Origin: Vreelandella piezotolerans
GTDB lineage: Bacteria > Pseudomonadota > Gammaproteobacteria > Pseudomonadales > Halomonadaceae
Length of the DNA: 64,000 nucleotides
Direction of reading: 5' to 3'
NCBI RefSeq assembly: GCF_012427705.1
Contig: NZ_CP048602.1
Coordinates: forward strand, 3,596,001 to 3,660,000
The position numbers and the translations under genes were made by a program. Below, piece after piece: positions 54,514 through 63,284 of this stretch; position 1 is the stretch's first letter; the number at the start of each line of letters is the position of its first letter. The notes beneath the pieces are model-generated. The model searched no databases, was not told the DNA's origin, and saw only the letters and a program-made list of their open reading frames with translations.

Positions 54514-55626
54514 ATGACCACCACACCTTTGCAAAACGACCGTTTTCTTCGCGCGCTGGCTCGCCAGCCCGTTGACCGCACTCCGGTGTGGATGATGCGT
54601 CAAGCAGGACGCTACCTGCCGGAGTACCGCGCCAGCCGCGCCGACGCGGGTAGTTTCATGGACCTGTGCCGCAATCATGACCTGGCTTGCGAAGTCACCC
54701 TTCAGCCGCTGGAGCGCTACCCGCTCGACGCCGCGATTCTGTTCTCGGACATTTTGACCATCCCCGACGCCATGGGGCTGGGCCTCTACTTCGAAACCGG
54801 CGAAGGCCCCAAATTCAAGAAGACCGTGCGCACGCCGGAAGAAGTAGCGGCACTGACCGTGCCGAACGCCGAGCGCGATTTGGACTACGTGATGCGCGCG
54901 GTGTCCACTATCCGCCGCGAGCTGAATGGCCGCATGCCGCTGATCGGCTTCTCCGGCAGCCCTTGGACGCTGGCGACGTATATGGTCGAGGGCGGCTCCA
55001 GCAAGGATTTCCGTCATCTGAAAACCATGCTGTACGACACGCCGGACACCATGCACCAGCTACTGGATACCCTGGCGCAGGCGGTCACCGACTATCTGAA
55101 TGCGCAGATTCGTGCGGGCGCTCAGGCCGTACAGATTTTCGACACCTGGGGTGGCGCGCTCTCCACGCCGGCGTATCTAGAGTTCTCGCTGCGCTATATG
55201 GAGCAGATCGTCTCCGGGTTGATCCGCGAGCATGACGGCCGCCACGTGCCGGTGATCCTGTTCACCAAAAACGGCGGACAGTGGTTGGAGCATATCGCCT
55301 GTGCCGGTGCCGATGCCCTAGGCATCGACTGGTCGACCGAGCTATCCGATGCTCGTGCACGCGTGGGCCATAAAGTCGCCCTGCAGGGCAACCTGGACCC
55401 CAACGTGCTGTTTGCCCGCCCCTCGGCCATTCGCGCCGAAGTGGCACGCGTGCTGGAAAGTTACGGCCACGGTCCGGGTCATGTATTCAACTTGGGCCAC
55501 GGCATCAGCCAGTTCACCAACCCCGATCACGTCACCGCCTTCATGGAGGCGCTGCACGACCTAAGCCCGCAGTACCATCAGGGCATTCCGACCCAAACGA
55601 ACGATCAATGCCCAGGAGCCAAGTAA
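54514..55626 (+). CDS. hemE: Uroporphyrinogen decarboxylase
   Basis: 370-residue Hem[36 protein letters not shown] and [17 protein letters not shown] are family signatures, and the [10 protein letters not shown] ending is typical. It decarboxylates uroporphyrinogen III to coproporphyrinogen III in heme synthesis. The ATG at 54514 was chosen on family N terminus; an open frame of 37 codons upstream is not supported. Its TAA shares one base with the speE ATG. Confidence 0.96.
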   Translation: MTTTPLQNDRFLRALARQPVDRTPVWMMRQAGRYLPEYRASRADAGSFMDLCRNHDLACEVTLQPLERYPLDAAILFSDILTIPDAMGLGLYFETGEGPKFKKTVRTPEEVAALTVPNAERDLDYVMRAVSTIRRELNGRMPLIGFSGSPWTLATYMVEGGSSKDFRHLKTMLYDTPDTMHQLLDTLAQAVTDYLNAQIRAGAQAVQIFDTWGGALSTPAYLEFSLRYMEQIVSGLIREHDGRHVPVILFTKNGGQWLEHIACAGADALGIDWSTELSDARARVGHKVALQGNLDPNVLFARPSAIRAEVARVLESYGHGPGHVFNLGHGISQFTNPDHVTAFMEALHDLSPQYHQGIPTQTNDQCPGAK

Positions 55627-56486
55627 TGAGCGACCTACGCGACGACCAGTGGTTTACCGAAGTCTTCGATAGCCATGGCAGCGCTTTCTCGCTGAAAGTC
55701 ACCGAAAAACTGCTGGATGTACAGAGCCCCTACCAACACCTGGAAGTCTACGCCACGGAGACCTACGGCCACCTGATGGTGCTGGATGGCTGCGTGATGC
55801 TGACCGATCGCGATAATTTCCTGTATCACGAAATGATTGCCCACCCGGCGCTGTTCACCCATCAAGACCCCAAGCGGGTGGTGATCATTGGCGGCGGCGA
55901 CTGCGGCACCTTGAAAGAAGTGTTGCGCCATCCGGGCGTCGAGAAGGTCACCCAGATCGATATTGATGAAGAAGTGACCAAGGCGGCTGAGCGCTTTTTC
56001 CCGTCGCTGGTGGAAGCCAACGGCGACCCCCGCGCCGAGCTGCTGTTTGCCGACGGCGTGAAGTGGGTCGACGACGCCGCCGACGAGAGCATCGACGTGC
56101 TGATCATCGACTCCACCGATCCGGTCGGCCCTGCCGAAGGCCTGTTCAAGACCGACTTCTTGAAACGCTGCCACCGTATTCTGAAAAGCGGCGGGGTGAT
56201 GGTACAGCAGAGCGAATCGCCGCTTTATCATAGCGGTTCGATCATCCGCGAACTGCGCAACGACATGCGCGAAGCAGGCTTCGATAGCGTCGCCACGCTA
56301 CCCTTCCCCCAACCGGTGTATCCCTCGGGTTGGTGGAGCGTGACGTTGGCCGGTAAAGCGACCAGCGTTGAAAGCTTCCGCGAAGAGGCTGCCGCCGATC
56401 ATGAAATGCCGCTACAGTACTACACAGTAGATGCCCACCGGGGTGCCCTGGCGCTGCCGCCCTTTATGCGTAAAGCCTTCGCATAA
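55626..56486 (+). CDS. speE: Polyamine aminopropyltransferase (spermidine synthase)
   Basis: 286-residue SpeE transferring an aminopropyl group from decarboxylated S-adenosylmethionine to putrescine. FSLKVTEKLLDVQSPYQHLEV, the MVLDGCVMLTDRDNFLYHEM block, IGGGDCGTLKEVLRH (nucleotide fold) and IIDSTDPVGPAEGLF are present. The ATG overlaps the hemE stop (TAATG), with AGGAG 8 bases before it inside hemE, so the two are coupled. It is followed by a clear terminator. Confidence 0.95.
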   Translation: MSDLRDDQWFTEVFDSHGSAFSLKVTEKLLDVQSPYQHLEVYATETYGHLMVLDGCVMLTDRDNFLYHEMIAHPALFTHQDPKRVVIIGGGDCGTLKEVLRHPGVEKVTQIDIDEEVTKAAERFFPSLVEANGDPRAELLFADGVKWVDDAADESIDVLIIDSTDPVGPAEGLFKTDFLKRCHRILKSGGVMVQQSESPLYHSGSIIRELRNDMREAGFDSVATLPFPQPVYPSGWWSVTLAGKATSVESFREEAAADHEMPLQYYTVDAHRGALALPPFMRKAFA

Positions 56487-56510
56487 GCGGGCAGCTACGC
56501 TAGGTATCTG

Positions 56511-56533
56511 GCCGGGCTCTGCCCGGCTTTTTT
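56511..56533 (+). terminator. Intrinsic terminator after speE
   Basis: GCCGGGC (56511-56517) pairs with GCCCGGC (56521-56527) over a TCT loop, followed by six T residues. It ends the hemE-speE unit 25 bases after the stop. Confidence 0.9.
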
Positions 56534-56573
56534 ATGCGCCAATCATCGTGCGCGCCACGTTAAGGAATAACAA

Positions 56574-57596
56574 ATGAACACCACGCGTTGGTTTGGATGG
56601 GGAGTCACCCTGTTAGCGCCCGCCCTATGGGTACCCACGGCCATGGCCGATACGCTACAAACGGTGCAAGAGCGCGACAGCGTGCGCTGCGGCGTCAACG
56701 CGGCTCAGCCCGGCTTTTCGTCCTTAGACGATAACGACGAGTATCGCGGTCTGGATACCGATGTGTGCCGTGCCGTGGCGGCCGCCGCGCTGGGTGATGC
56801 CAGCAAGGTCAACTTCGTGCCGTTGGATTCGGTGGAGCGCTTTGCCGCGTTGCAATCAGGTGAAGTAGATGTCCTTTCTCGCACCACCACCTGGACGTCT
56901 AGCCGCGACACCACACTGGGCATGCACTTTACCGGTGTGAGCTACTACGACGGCCAAGCCTTCATGGTGGCCAGCGACTTGGGCGTGCAGAGCGCGCAAG
57001 AGCTGGATGGCGCGGCGGTGTGTACGCAGTCGGGCACTACCAGCGAACTCAATCTTTCCGACTACTTCCGTATCAACGACATGACCTACGATGCGGTGGT
57101 GTTCGATTCACCCGAGCAGTCGATTGCGGGCTTCGAAGCAGGCCGCTGCGACGTCTTGAGTTCGGATGCCTCGCAGCTCTACGCCCAGCGCATTCAACTG
57201 GCCGATCCCAACATGGCCGTCGTCCTACCGGAAATCATCTCTAAAGAGCCGCTAGGCCCCGCCGTACGCCAAGGCGATGATCAGTGGTTCAACATCGTGA
57301 AGTGGTCACTGTTTGCCATGCTGAATGCCGAAGAGCTGGGCGTCAGCCAAGCCAACGTGGATGAGCAGCTAAGCTCAGAAAATCCCGATGTGATGCGCCT
57401 GCTTGGGCAAGACGGTGATTTTGGTGAGGCCATGGGCCTACAATCAGATTGGGCTTACCAAATCGTCAAACAGGTCGGTAACTATGCGGATATTTATGAA
57501 CGCAACGTGGGCACCCACTCCGACTTCAACATTGCCCGTGGCCTGAATGCCCTGTGGAAAGATGGGGGCATTCAGTACGCGCCGCCCATTCGCTAG
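56574..57596 (+). CDS. AapJ-like amino-acid-binding protein, lone paralogue
   Basis: 340-residue periplasmic binding protein, closely related to the AapJ encoded next. A signal peptide (about 1-25, ending PTAMA) precedes DTLQTVQERDSVRCGVNAAQPGF; EYRGLDTDVCRAVAAAALGD and RDTTLGMHFTGVSYYDGQAFM are Aap blocks. A Shine-Dalgarno AAGGAA precedes the ATG. A terminator sits immediately downstream, so it is transcribed separately from aapJQMP. Only 40 bases separate it from the speE terminator, so its promoter must overlap that region. It may supply an alternative ligand specificity to the same permease. Confidence 0.92.
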   Translation: MNTTRWFGWGVTLLAPALWVPTAMADTLQTVQERDSVRCGVNAAQPGFSSLDDNDEYRGLDTDVCRAVAAAALGDASKVNFVPLDSVERFAALQSGEVDVLSRTTTWTSSRDTTLGMHFTGVSYYDGQAFMVASDLGVQSAQELDGAAVCTQSGTTSELNLSDYFRINDMTYDAVVFDSPEQSIAGFEAGRCDVLSSDASQLYAQRIQLADPNMAVVLPEIISKEPLGPAVRQGDDQWFNIVKWSLFAMLNAEELGVSQANVDEQLSSENPDVMRLLGQDGDFGEAMGLQSDWAYQIVKQVGNYADIYERNVGTHSDFNIARGLNALWKDGGIQYAPPIR

Positions 57597-57610
57597 TGCG
57601 CTCGGTCACT

Positions 57611-57665
57611 CGCCAGCGGCTGCGCACCAAAAAGGCGCAGTGCGTAGCCGCTGGCGCACTTTTTT
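57611..57665 (+). terminator. Terminator of the lone aapJ paralogue
   Basis: An 11-bp perfect outer stem (57611-57621 with 57646-57656) encloses a TGCGC/GCGCA inner stem (57621-57625 with 57635-57639). GCAC and six T residues (57660-57665) follow. The inner loop contains an NtrC-like box (57624-57638). Confidence 0.85.
57624..57638. promoter_or_regulatory. NtrC-like box upstream of aapJ
   Basis: GCACC-AAAAA-GGCGC differs from the dyad GCACC-N5-GGTGC at a single base. Its centre lies about 130 bases upstream of the start expected from the sigma-54 element, an enhancer distance. It overlaps the terminator loop of the preceding gene. Confidence 0.55.
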
Positions 57666-57733
57666 GCACCAAGACCTTCGTTAAATTCGCTGATTTTACG
57701 TTGAAAAGCGCTGAATTTGACGACATATCTTTT

Positions 57734-57750
57734 TTGGCACCTTCCTTGCT
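57734..57750 (+). promoter_or_regulatory. Sigma-54 promoter of aapJQMP
   Basis: TTGGCAC-CTTCC-TTGCT is an excellent match to the consensus TGGCAC-N5-TTGCW, with GG-N10-GC spacing. It lies about 60 bases upstream of the aapJ start, so the transcript would begin near 57761. Confidence 0.85.
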
Positions 57751-57809
57751 AGCTTTTAGTGATGCATCACCATGCATAACGACACTAAATCGAGGAAGGG
57801 GAACACAAC

Positions 57810-58835
57810 ATGATCAATAAGAAACACCTGGTACTTCTGGCCTCCGCAGGCGCCATCTCTCTTGCGGGCGTGGCGACCGCCCAAGCCGATACGCTGGAAG
57901 ATACCCGCGAACGTGGTGCCGTACAGTGTGGCGTCAGCGACGGCCTGCCAGGTTTTTCCGCCCCGGACGATAACGGTAACTGGCAGGGCCTCGACGTTGA
58001 CGTATGCCGTGCCGTGGCCGCTGCGGTACTGGGCGACGCCGATGCCGTCAACTACATCTCTTTGAACGCCGTCGAGCGTTTCACCGCGCTGCAGTCCGGC
58101 GAAGTGGACGTTCTGTCTCGTAACACCACCTGGACCACGACCCGCGACACTACCCTGGGTCTGAACTTCACCGGCGTTAACTTCTACGACGGCCAGGGCT
58201 TCATGGTCTCTCGCGACCTGGGTATCACCAGCGCGGCCGAGCTGGATGGCGCGGCGATTTGTATTCAATCAGGCACCACTACCGAGCTGAACCTGGCTGA
58301 TTACTTCCGTGCCAACGGAATGGAGTTCGACCCCATCGTTTTCGATACCTCCGAGCAAACCGTAGGTGGCTTCCAGGCTGGCCGCTGTGACGTTCTGACG
58401 TCTGACACTTCTCAGCTGGCGGCCCTGCGCATTCAGCTCGACGACCCGTCGGGCGCGATGATTCTGCCCGACGTCATTTCCAAAGAGCCGCTGGGCCCGG
58501 TCGTACGTCAGGGGGACGATCTGTGGTTCAACATCGTGAAGTGGTCGCTGTTCGCCATGATCAACGGTGAAGAGTACGGCGTGACCAGCGAGAACGCAGA
58601 AGAGATGCTCAGCTCCGATAACCCGGACGTAGCGCGTCTACTCGGCCAGGACGGCAACTATGGTGAAGGCATGGGTCTTGACGCCGACTGGGCCTATAAC
58701 ATCCTGAGCCAAGTGGGTAACTACGGTGAAAGCTTCGAGCGCAACGTAGGTATGGGTTCACCGCTGGAAATCGAACGCGGTGTCAACGCCCTGTGGAACC
58801 AAGGCGGCTTCCAGTACGCACCGCCGATTCGCTAA
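57810..58835 (+). CDS. aapJ: General L-amino-acid ABC transporter binding protein AapJ
   Basis: 341-residue periplasmic binding protein for polar and general L-amino acids. A signal peptide (about 1-26, ending TAQADT) is followed by VQCGVSDGLPGFSAPDD, GLDVDVCRAVAAAVLGD, RDTTLGLNFTGVNFYDGQGFM and CIQSGTTTELNLADYF, as in AapJ/BztA. It starts aapJQMP and has a strong sigma-54 promoter. A stem-loop after it (58853-58883) probably raises its level over the permeases. It is highly similar to the protein of the preceding gene, evidently a tandem duplication. Confidence 0.95.
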   Translation: MINKKHLVLLASAGAISLAGVATAQADTLEDTRERGAVQCGVSDGLPGFSAPDDNGNWQGLDVDVCRAVAAAVLGDADAVNYISLNAVERFTALQSGEVDVLSRNTTWTTTRDTTLGLNFTGVNFYDGQGFMVSRDLGITSAAELDGAAICIQSGTTTELNLADYFRANGMEFDPIVFDTSEQTVGGFQAGRCDVLTSDTSQLAALRIQLDDPSGAMILPDVISKEPLGPVVRQGDDLWFNIVKWSLFAMINGEEYGVTSENAEEMLSSDNPDVARLLGQDGNYGEGMGLDADWAYNILSQVGNYGESFERNVGMGSPLEIERGVNALWNQGGFQYAPPIR

Positions 58836-58852
58836 GCGTCTCGCTTGACCCC

Positions 58853-58883
58853 GGCCCGCCACCCTTTTTGGTCATGGCGGGCC
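58853..58883 (+). other. Stem-loop between aapJ and aapQ
   Basis: GGCCCGCCA (58853-58861) pairs perfectly with TGGCGGGCC (58875-58883) around a 13-base loop. No T run follows. It is likely an mRNA-stabilising or attenuating element that favours the binding protein. Confidence 0.65.
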
Positions 58884-58919
58884 ATTTGATTGACCTTCCG
58901 TATCGCGGAGACGCCACCC

Positions 58920-60110
58920 ATGTCCGTAAGACCTAACGCTCGCCCCGTTGGCCAAAAGCCACCGTTCTGGCGAGACCGCGCCAAACGTGCGCTCATCTTT
59001 CAATGTCTGCTGATTGCCGCTGTCATCGCTTTTCTGTTCTATATCGTCGGCAACGTGCAAGACAACCTCTCCTCACGGGGTATCACCACAGGTTTTGGCT
59101 TCCTGAGTAATACCGCCGGTTTTGGGATCGTTCAGAGTCTGATCGACTACTCTTCCCAAAGCACCTATGGCCGCACCTTCTTCGTTGGCCTGCTGAATAC
59201 GCTGCTGGTGGGTGGGTTGGGCGTTATTGCCGCCACCATCATTGGCTTTATCGTCGGTATCGCTCGTCTATCGCCCAACTGGCTGATCGCCAAGCTAGCC
59301 GCCGCGTATATCGAAACCTTTCGTAACATTCCGCTGCTGCTGCAGATTTTCTTTTGGTACTTTGCCGTGCTGCGGGCGCTCCCCAGCGCTCGAGAAAGCC
59401 TCGCGTTCGGCGAGGCCGTGTTTCTTAACGTACGCGGGCTTTATCTACCTGAGCCGCTGTTCGAATCGGGCTTCGGGCTGATTCCTGTCACCTTCGTGAT
59501 CGCCATCGCGGCCAGTATTGCGCTGGTGATATGGGCAAAACGCCGTCAGGAAGCCACGGGGCAGCGAATTCCCGCTTACTGGATCTCCTTTGTACTGATC
59601 TTTGGGCTGCCCCTGTTGGTCATGTTGGCCACTGGCGTACCCATTACTTGGGAAATGCCCGAGCTGCGTGGCTTCAACTTCCGCGGCGGCATCACGGTGA
59701 TTCCTGAGTTTCTGGCGCTGTGGTTCGCACTCTCGATCTACACGGCGTCGTTCATTGCCGAGATCGTGCGCTCCGGTATTCAGGCCATTTCACATGGCCA
59801 AACCGAAGCGGCGCAGGCACTGAGTCTGCCGCGCAACCTGGTGCTGCGCCTCGTCATCATTCCTCAGGCATTGCGGGTCATCATCCCCCCGCTCACCAGC
59901 CAATACCTGAATTTGATCAAAAACTCGTCGCTGGCCACGGCCATTGGCTATCCGGACCTCGTGTCGGTGTTTGCAGGCACCACGCTGAATCAGACGGGCC
60001 AGGCCATCGAGGTCATCGCGATGACCATGGCGGTGTATCTGACGATCAGCCTGCTGGTGTCGATGTTCATGAACTGGTTCAACGCCCGCGTGGCGCTGGT
60101 TGAACGCTAG
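58920..60110 (+). CDS. aapQ: Amino-acid ABC transporter permease AapQ
   Basis: 396-residue permease of the polar amino-acid (HisM) type, large form typical of AapQ/BztB. TM segments are seen near 35-55, 90-115, 130-150, 200-220, 240-260, 275-300 and 365-385. The EAA loop is AAQALSLPRNLVLRLVIIPQALR, and SSLATAIGYPDLVSV follows. The ATG at 58920 is preceded by GGAG at 9 bases; an extra 10 in-frame codons upstream are not likely. Confidence 0.94.
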   Translation: MSVRPNARPVGQKPPFWRDRAKRALIFQCLLIAAVIAFLFYIVGNVQDNLSSRGITTGFGFLSNTAGFGIVQSLIDYSSQSTYGRTFFVGLLNTLLVGGLGVIAATIIGFIVGIARLSPNWLIAKLAAAYIETFRNIPLLLQIFFWYFAVLRALPSARESLAFGEAVFLNVRGLYLPEPLFESGFGLIPVTFVIAIAASIALVIWAKRRQEATGQRIPAYWISFVLIFGLPLLVMLATGVPITWEMPELRGFNFRGGITVIPEFLALWFALSIYTASFIAEIVRSGIQAISHGQTEAAQALSLPRNLVLRLVIIPQALRVIIPPLTSQYLNLIKNSSLATAIGYPDLVSVFAGTTLNQTGQAIEVIAMTMAVYLTISLLVSMFMNWFNARVALVER

Positions 60111-60130
60111 GCTGAGGCGAGGAGCCACAC

Positions 60131-61231
60131 ATGATTCATAATCAAACGATGATCGAACAGCGGCCAGCGCCCAGCAACTCCGTTGGCGCGATTGCTTGGC
60201 TGCGAACGAACCTATTCAACGGGCCGATCAATACGATCTTCACGTTAATCGGCCTCTATATCCTCTATCTGCTCGTCGTGCCTACCGTGCAGTGGGCGTT
60301 CATCAACGCCGATTGGGTAGGCACCACACGCGACGACTGCTCACGGGAAGGCGCTTGCTGGGTCTTCATCAACGCACGTTTGACGCAGTTTATTTATGGC
60401 CTATATCCCAGTTCAGAGATCTGGCGCGCCAATATCGTGTTCGCCATGTTCTTTACGCTGATTGGCTGGCTGGCGATTCCCAAGCTGCCTTTCAAGCGCT
60501 GGGTGGCCATCTTTGCGCTGGTGGCATTCCCCATTATCTCGTTCGTACTGCTTTACGGCGGCTACTTCGACCTTCCCCAGGTGCCTACGCACCGCTGGGG
60601 CGGCCTGATGCTAACGCTGCTGCTGGCCACTGTGGGCATGGTAGGCGCGCTACCGATCGGCATCGTACTGGCGTTGGGACGTCGCTCGAACATGCCGATC
60701 GTCAAAAGCTTTTGCGTGGTATTTATCGAATTCTGGCGCGGCGTACCGCTGATCACCGTGCTGTTCATGGCCTCGGTGATGTTGCCGCTGTTCCTTCCTT
60801 CGGATATGAGCGTCGACCGCCTGGTGCGCGCTTTGATCGGCTTGACGCTGTTCCAAAGCGCCTACATGGCGGAGGTCATTCGCGGGGGCTTACAGGCCAT
60901 CCCTAAAGGCCAGGAAGAGGCGGCAGCGGCTCTCGGCATGACCTACTGGAAACGCATGGGGCTGATCATCCTTCCCCAGGCGTTGAAGATGATGATTCCA
61001 GGCATCGTGAATACGTTCATTTCGCTGTTCAAAGATACCACCCTGGTCATGATCATCGGCCTCTTCGACCTCTTGGGGATCGTGCAAGCGGCTCTAGCCG
61101 ACTCACGCTGGCTCGGCTTCTCGTTGGAAGGTTACGTGTTTGCCGCCTTCATGTTCTGGATCTTCTGTTTCAGCATGTCGCGCTACAGCCAGTACCTAGA
61201 ACGCAAGCTGCATACCGGCCACAAGCGCTAA
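60131..61231 (+). CDS. aapM: Amino-acid ABC transporter permease AapM
   Basis: 366-residue permease, partner of AapQ. It has an N-terminal extension before the core, RWGGLMLTLLLATVGMVGALPIGIVLALGRRS as a core TM pair, and the EAA loop EAAAALGMTYWKRMGLIILPQAL. KDTTLVMIIGLFDLLG is also typical of AapM/BztC. It follows aapQ by 20 bases with GAGGAG before its ATG, and aapP follows after 38 bases. Confidence 0.95.
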   Translation: MIHNQTMIEQRPAPSNSVGAIAWLRTNLFNGPINTIFTLIGLYILYLLVVPTVQWAFINADWVGTTRDDCSREGACWVFINARLTQFIYGLYPSSEIWRANIVFAMFFTLIGWLAIPKLPFKRWVAIFALVAFPIISFVLLYGGYFDLPQVPTHRWGGLMLTLLLATVGMVGALPIGIVLALGRRSNMPIVKSFCVVFIEFWRGVPLITVLFMASVMLPLFLPSDMSVDRLVRALIGLTLFQSAYMAEVIRGGLQAIPKGQEEAAAALGMTYWKRMGLIILPQALKMMIPGIVNTFISLFKDTTLVMIIGLFDLLGIVQAALADSRWLGFSLEGYVFAAFMFWIFCFSMSRYSQYLERKLHTGHKR

Positions 61232-61269
61232 CGCCGCTTTTATCAACGATTTTTTAGCAGGATAGTGAC

Positions 61270-62046
61270 ATGACTCAAGCAGCGACCAACACCCCTGGCA
61301 CCAGCCCCTCTGACCTAATGGTCGAAATGCGCGGCGTGAACAAGTGGTACGGCGATTTCCACGTGCTGCGGGATATCTACCTGGAAGTGAAACGCGGCGA
61401 GCGGATCGTCATTTGCGGGCCTTCTGGCTCGGGCAAATCCACCATGATCCGCTGCATCAATCACCTAGAAGAGCACCAAAAAGGCGAGATCGTGGTGGGT
61501 GGCGTACCGCTGACCCAAGACGTCAAACGCATCGAGCAGATTCGCCGCAGCGTCGGCATGGTATTCCAGCATTTCAACCTGTTCCCTCACCTCACGGTGC
61601 TGGAAAACTGCTGTATCGCGCCAATGTGGGTACAGAAGAAGCCCCGCAAAGAGGCCGAAGCCATGGCCATGCAGTATCTGGAGCGGGTGCGTATTGCCGA
61701 GCAGGCCAAGAAGTATCCCGGCCAGCTCTCCGGCGGCCAGCAGCAGCGGGTAGCGATTGCCCGCTCGCTATGTATGCACCCGGACGTCATGCTGTTCGAC
61801 GAGCCCACCTCGGCCCTCGACCCGGAGATGATCAAGGAAGTACTGGACGTGATGATCGAACTGGCCGAAGAGGGTATGACCATGCTCTGCGTGACCCATG
61901 AAATGGGCTTCGCCAAGACCGTGGCCGACCGCGTGATCTTCATGGACCAAGGACAAATCATCGAAGAGAACGCGCCGGAGCCGTTCTTCAACAACCCGCA
62001 GTCCGAGCGTACCCAGCTCTTCTTGAGCCAGATTCTGGGGCATTAA
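61270..62046 (+). CDS. aapP: Amino-acid ABC transporter ATP-binding protein AapP
   Basis: 258-residue PAAT-type ATPase. [15 protein letters not shown] precedes Walker [10 protein letters not shown], then [16 protein letters not shown] (Q-loop), [15 protein letters not shown] (signature), [14 protein letters not shown] (Walker B) and [19 protein letters not shown] (switch). It energises AapQM and closes the operon, followed by a terminator. Confidence 0.97.
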   Translation: MTQAATNTPGTSPSDLMVEMRGVNKWYGDFHVLRDIYLEVKRGERIVICGPSGSGKSTMIRCINHLEEHQKGEIVVGGVPLTQDVKRIEQIRRSVGMVFQHFNLFPHLTVLENCCIAPMWVQKKPRKEAEAMAMQYLERVRIAEQAKKYPGQLSGGQQQRVAIARSLCMHPDVMLFDEPTSALDPEMIKEVLDVMIELAEEGMTMLCVTHEMGFAKTVADRVIFMDQGQIIEENAPEPFFNNPQSERTQLFLSQILGH

Positions 62047-62077
62047 GTCAGCTTACAGCGCCCCACAGTGCTGAACC

Positions 62078-62102
62078 TGGGCCTCCTATGAGGCCCATTT
62101 TT
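62078..62102 (+). terminator. Intrinsic terminator after aapP
   Basis: TGGGCCTC (62078-62085) pairs with GAGGCCCA (62090-62097) around CTAT, followed by five T residues. It ends aapJQMP. Confidence 0.85.
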
Positions 62103-62143
62103 ATGGGGTTTCTACGCCACAACACCACAACGAGCGAGTCATC

Positions 62144-62536
62144 ATGGAAAAGCTATTTATCGATCGTGCACCGCAACCCATTGCGCCGTTTTCACACGCC
62201 TGCCGCGTGGGGGATTTGGTGTTCATCACCGGCCAGATGCCCACGGTGCCGGAAACCAACGAGATGCTGCTGGGCACCTTTACCGAACAAACCCACCGGG
62301 TGATGCAAAACCTGGCCATCGTGCTGGAAGAGGTCGGCAGTCGCTTCGAGTACGTGGTGCAGTCGCGGGTGTTCATCACCAATATGGGCCACTTCGATGA
62401 AGTGAACCGGGTCTACGCCAGCTACTTCGACAAGCCGCTGCCCACCCGCACCTGCATCGGCGTGACTGGGCTTGCGGGCGGCGCGGATGTGGAGGTGGAT
62501 ATGATCGCCTGGATTCCCCCCAAAGAGGGTGCTTAA
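62144..62536 (+). CDS. RidA-family reactive-intermediate deaminase
   Basis: 130-residue RidA/YjgF-family protein. QPIAPFSHACRVGDLVFITGQMP, FDEVNRVYASYF, the key Arg in PTRTCIGVTGL and Glu in DVEVDMIAWIP fit the enamine/imine deaminase branch. It lies 42 bases past the aap terminator, so it has its own promoter or depends on read-through. A link with amino-acid uptake is reasonable, as RidA removes reactive 2-aminoacrylate-like products of amino-acid breakdown. Its stop overlaps the stop of the convergent phosphatase. Confidence 0.92.
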   Translation: MEKLFIDRAPQPIAPFSHACRVGDLVFITGQMPTVPETNEMLLGTFTEQTHRVMQNLAIVLEEVGSRFEYVVQSRVFITNMGHFDEVNRVYASYFDKPLPTRTCIGVTGLAGGADVEVDMIAWIPPKEGA

Positions 62537-63126
62537 CCGCCGACGAGGGTAATGCTGGCGGGTAGCAGCGCAGGCTGCTCCCGATGCTGTGTCAGCGGCT
62601 TGCCCGCCAGCGCCGTGAGCAGAATTTGTAGCGGATCGCCGTGGCTGACGATCAGCACCGTTTCGTTAGTAAAGCGCTGCTCCAACGCTTCCAGCACGGC
62701 ACACATCCGGGCTGCTACTCGGCTAACCGGCTCTACCTGCCACTGGGTATGCTCGGCGCTCTTGGCATCGAAGGCCCACACGTCTGGGTAGTGGCTATCC
62801 GCCTGCCCCTCCAATTCGCCAAAGTGGCGCTCCCTCAAGCCCGCCTCTTGCTGCATTCCCACCCCAAACGCGGCGGCCACTCGGGCGGCGGTGTGTGTCG
62901 TACGTAAAAAGTCCGAATGCACGATCTGTGTCGGCACCGGCCAGGACCACTGCGCCAGCGCTTCCTCGAGTTGCTGTTCACCCTGCTCTGATAACCCGTA
63001 GTTCGCCAGGCCCTGCTCCGGAGAGCTGATGATTTTCCCCTGAGCGTTGGCCTGGCTATGGCCATGGCGCATCAGCAGATAGCGGTTTCGCCAATGGTAG
63101 GAGGGGGTCAGGAAAGTGTTTGACAT
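62533..63126 (-). CDS. Histidine phosphatase family protein (phosphoglycerate mutase-like)
   Basis: 197-residue histidine-phosphatase fold. The catalytic motif is LMRHGHSQANAQGKI (RHG), with LRTTHTAARVAAAFG, LRERHFGELEGQ, and VLIVSHGDPLQI as the second catalytic His. Substrates in this family are broad; relatives include CobC and fructose-2,6-bisphosphatase-like enzymes. It converges on ridA with a shared TTAA at the stops. Confidence 0.92.
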   Translation of the reverse strand: MSNTFLTPSYHWRNRYLLMRHGHSQANAQGKIISSPEQGLANYGLSEQGEQQLEEALAQWSWPVPTQIVHSDFLRTTHTAARVAAAFGVGMQQEAGLRERHFGELEGQADSHYPDVWAFDAKSAEHTQWQVEPVSRVAARMCAVLEALEQRFTNETVLIVSHGDPLQILLTALAGKPLTQHREQPALLPASITLVGG

Positions 63127-63284
63127 ATCTTTGTAACAAACCCTAGATTGAAGATGCTCGTTTTCGAAAAATAAACATCTGCGCTTTTAAATGTCCATTT
63201 GCGAAACAGACGCTGATCGAAGCACACACTTGCGACGCAGCAGTGGGCATACGCGACAACAATAATGCACGTAAGAGGCTGACT

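Noticed and set aside
63127..63284. Possible Pho box before the PhnD-like gene
   Set aside because: I found no pair of CTGTCAT-like repeats at 11-base spacing; regulation by phosphate cannot be claimed.
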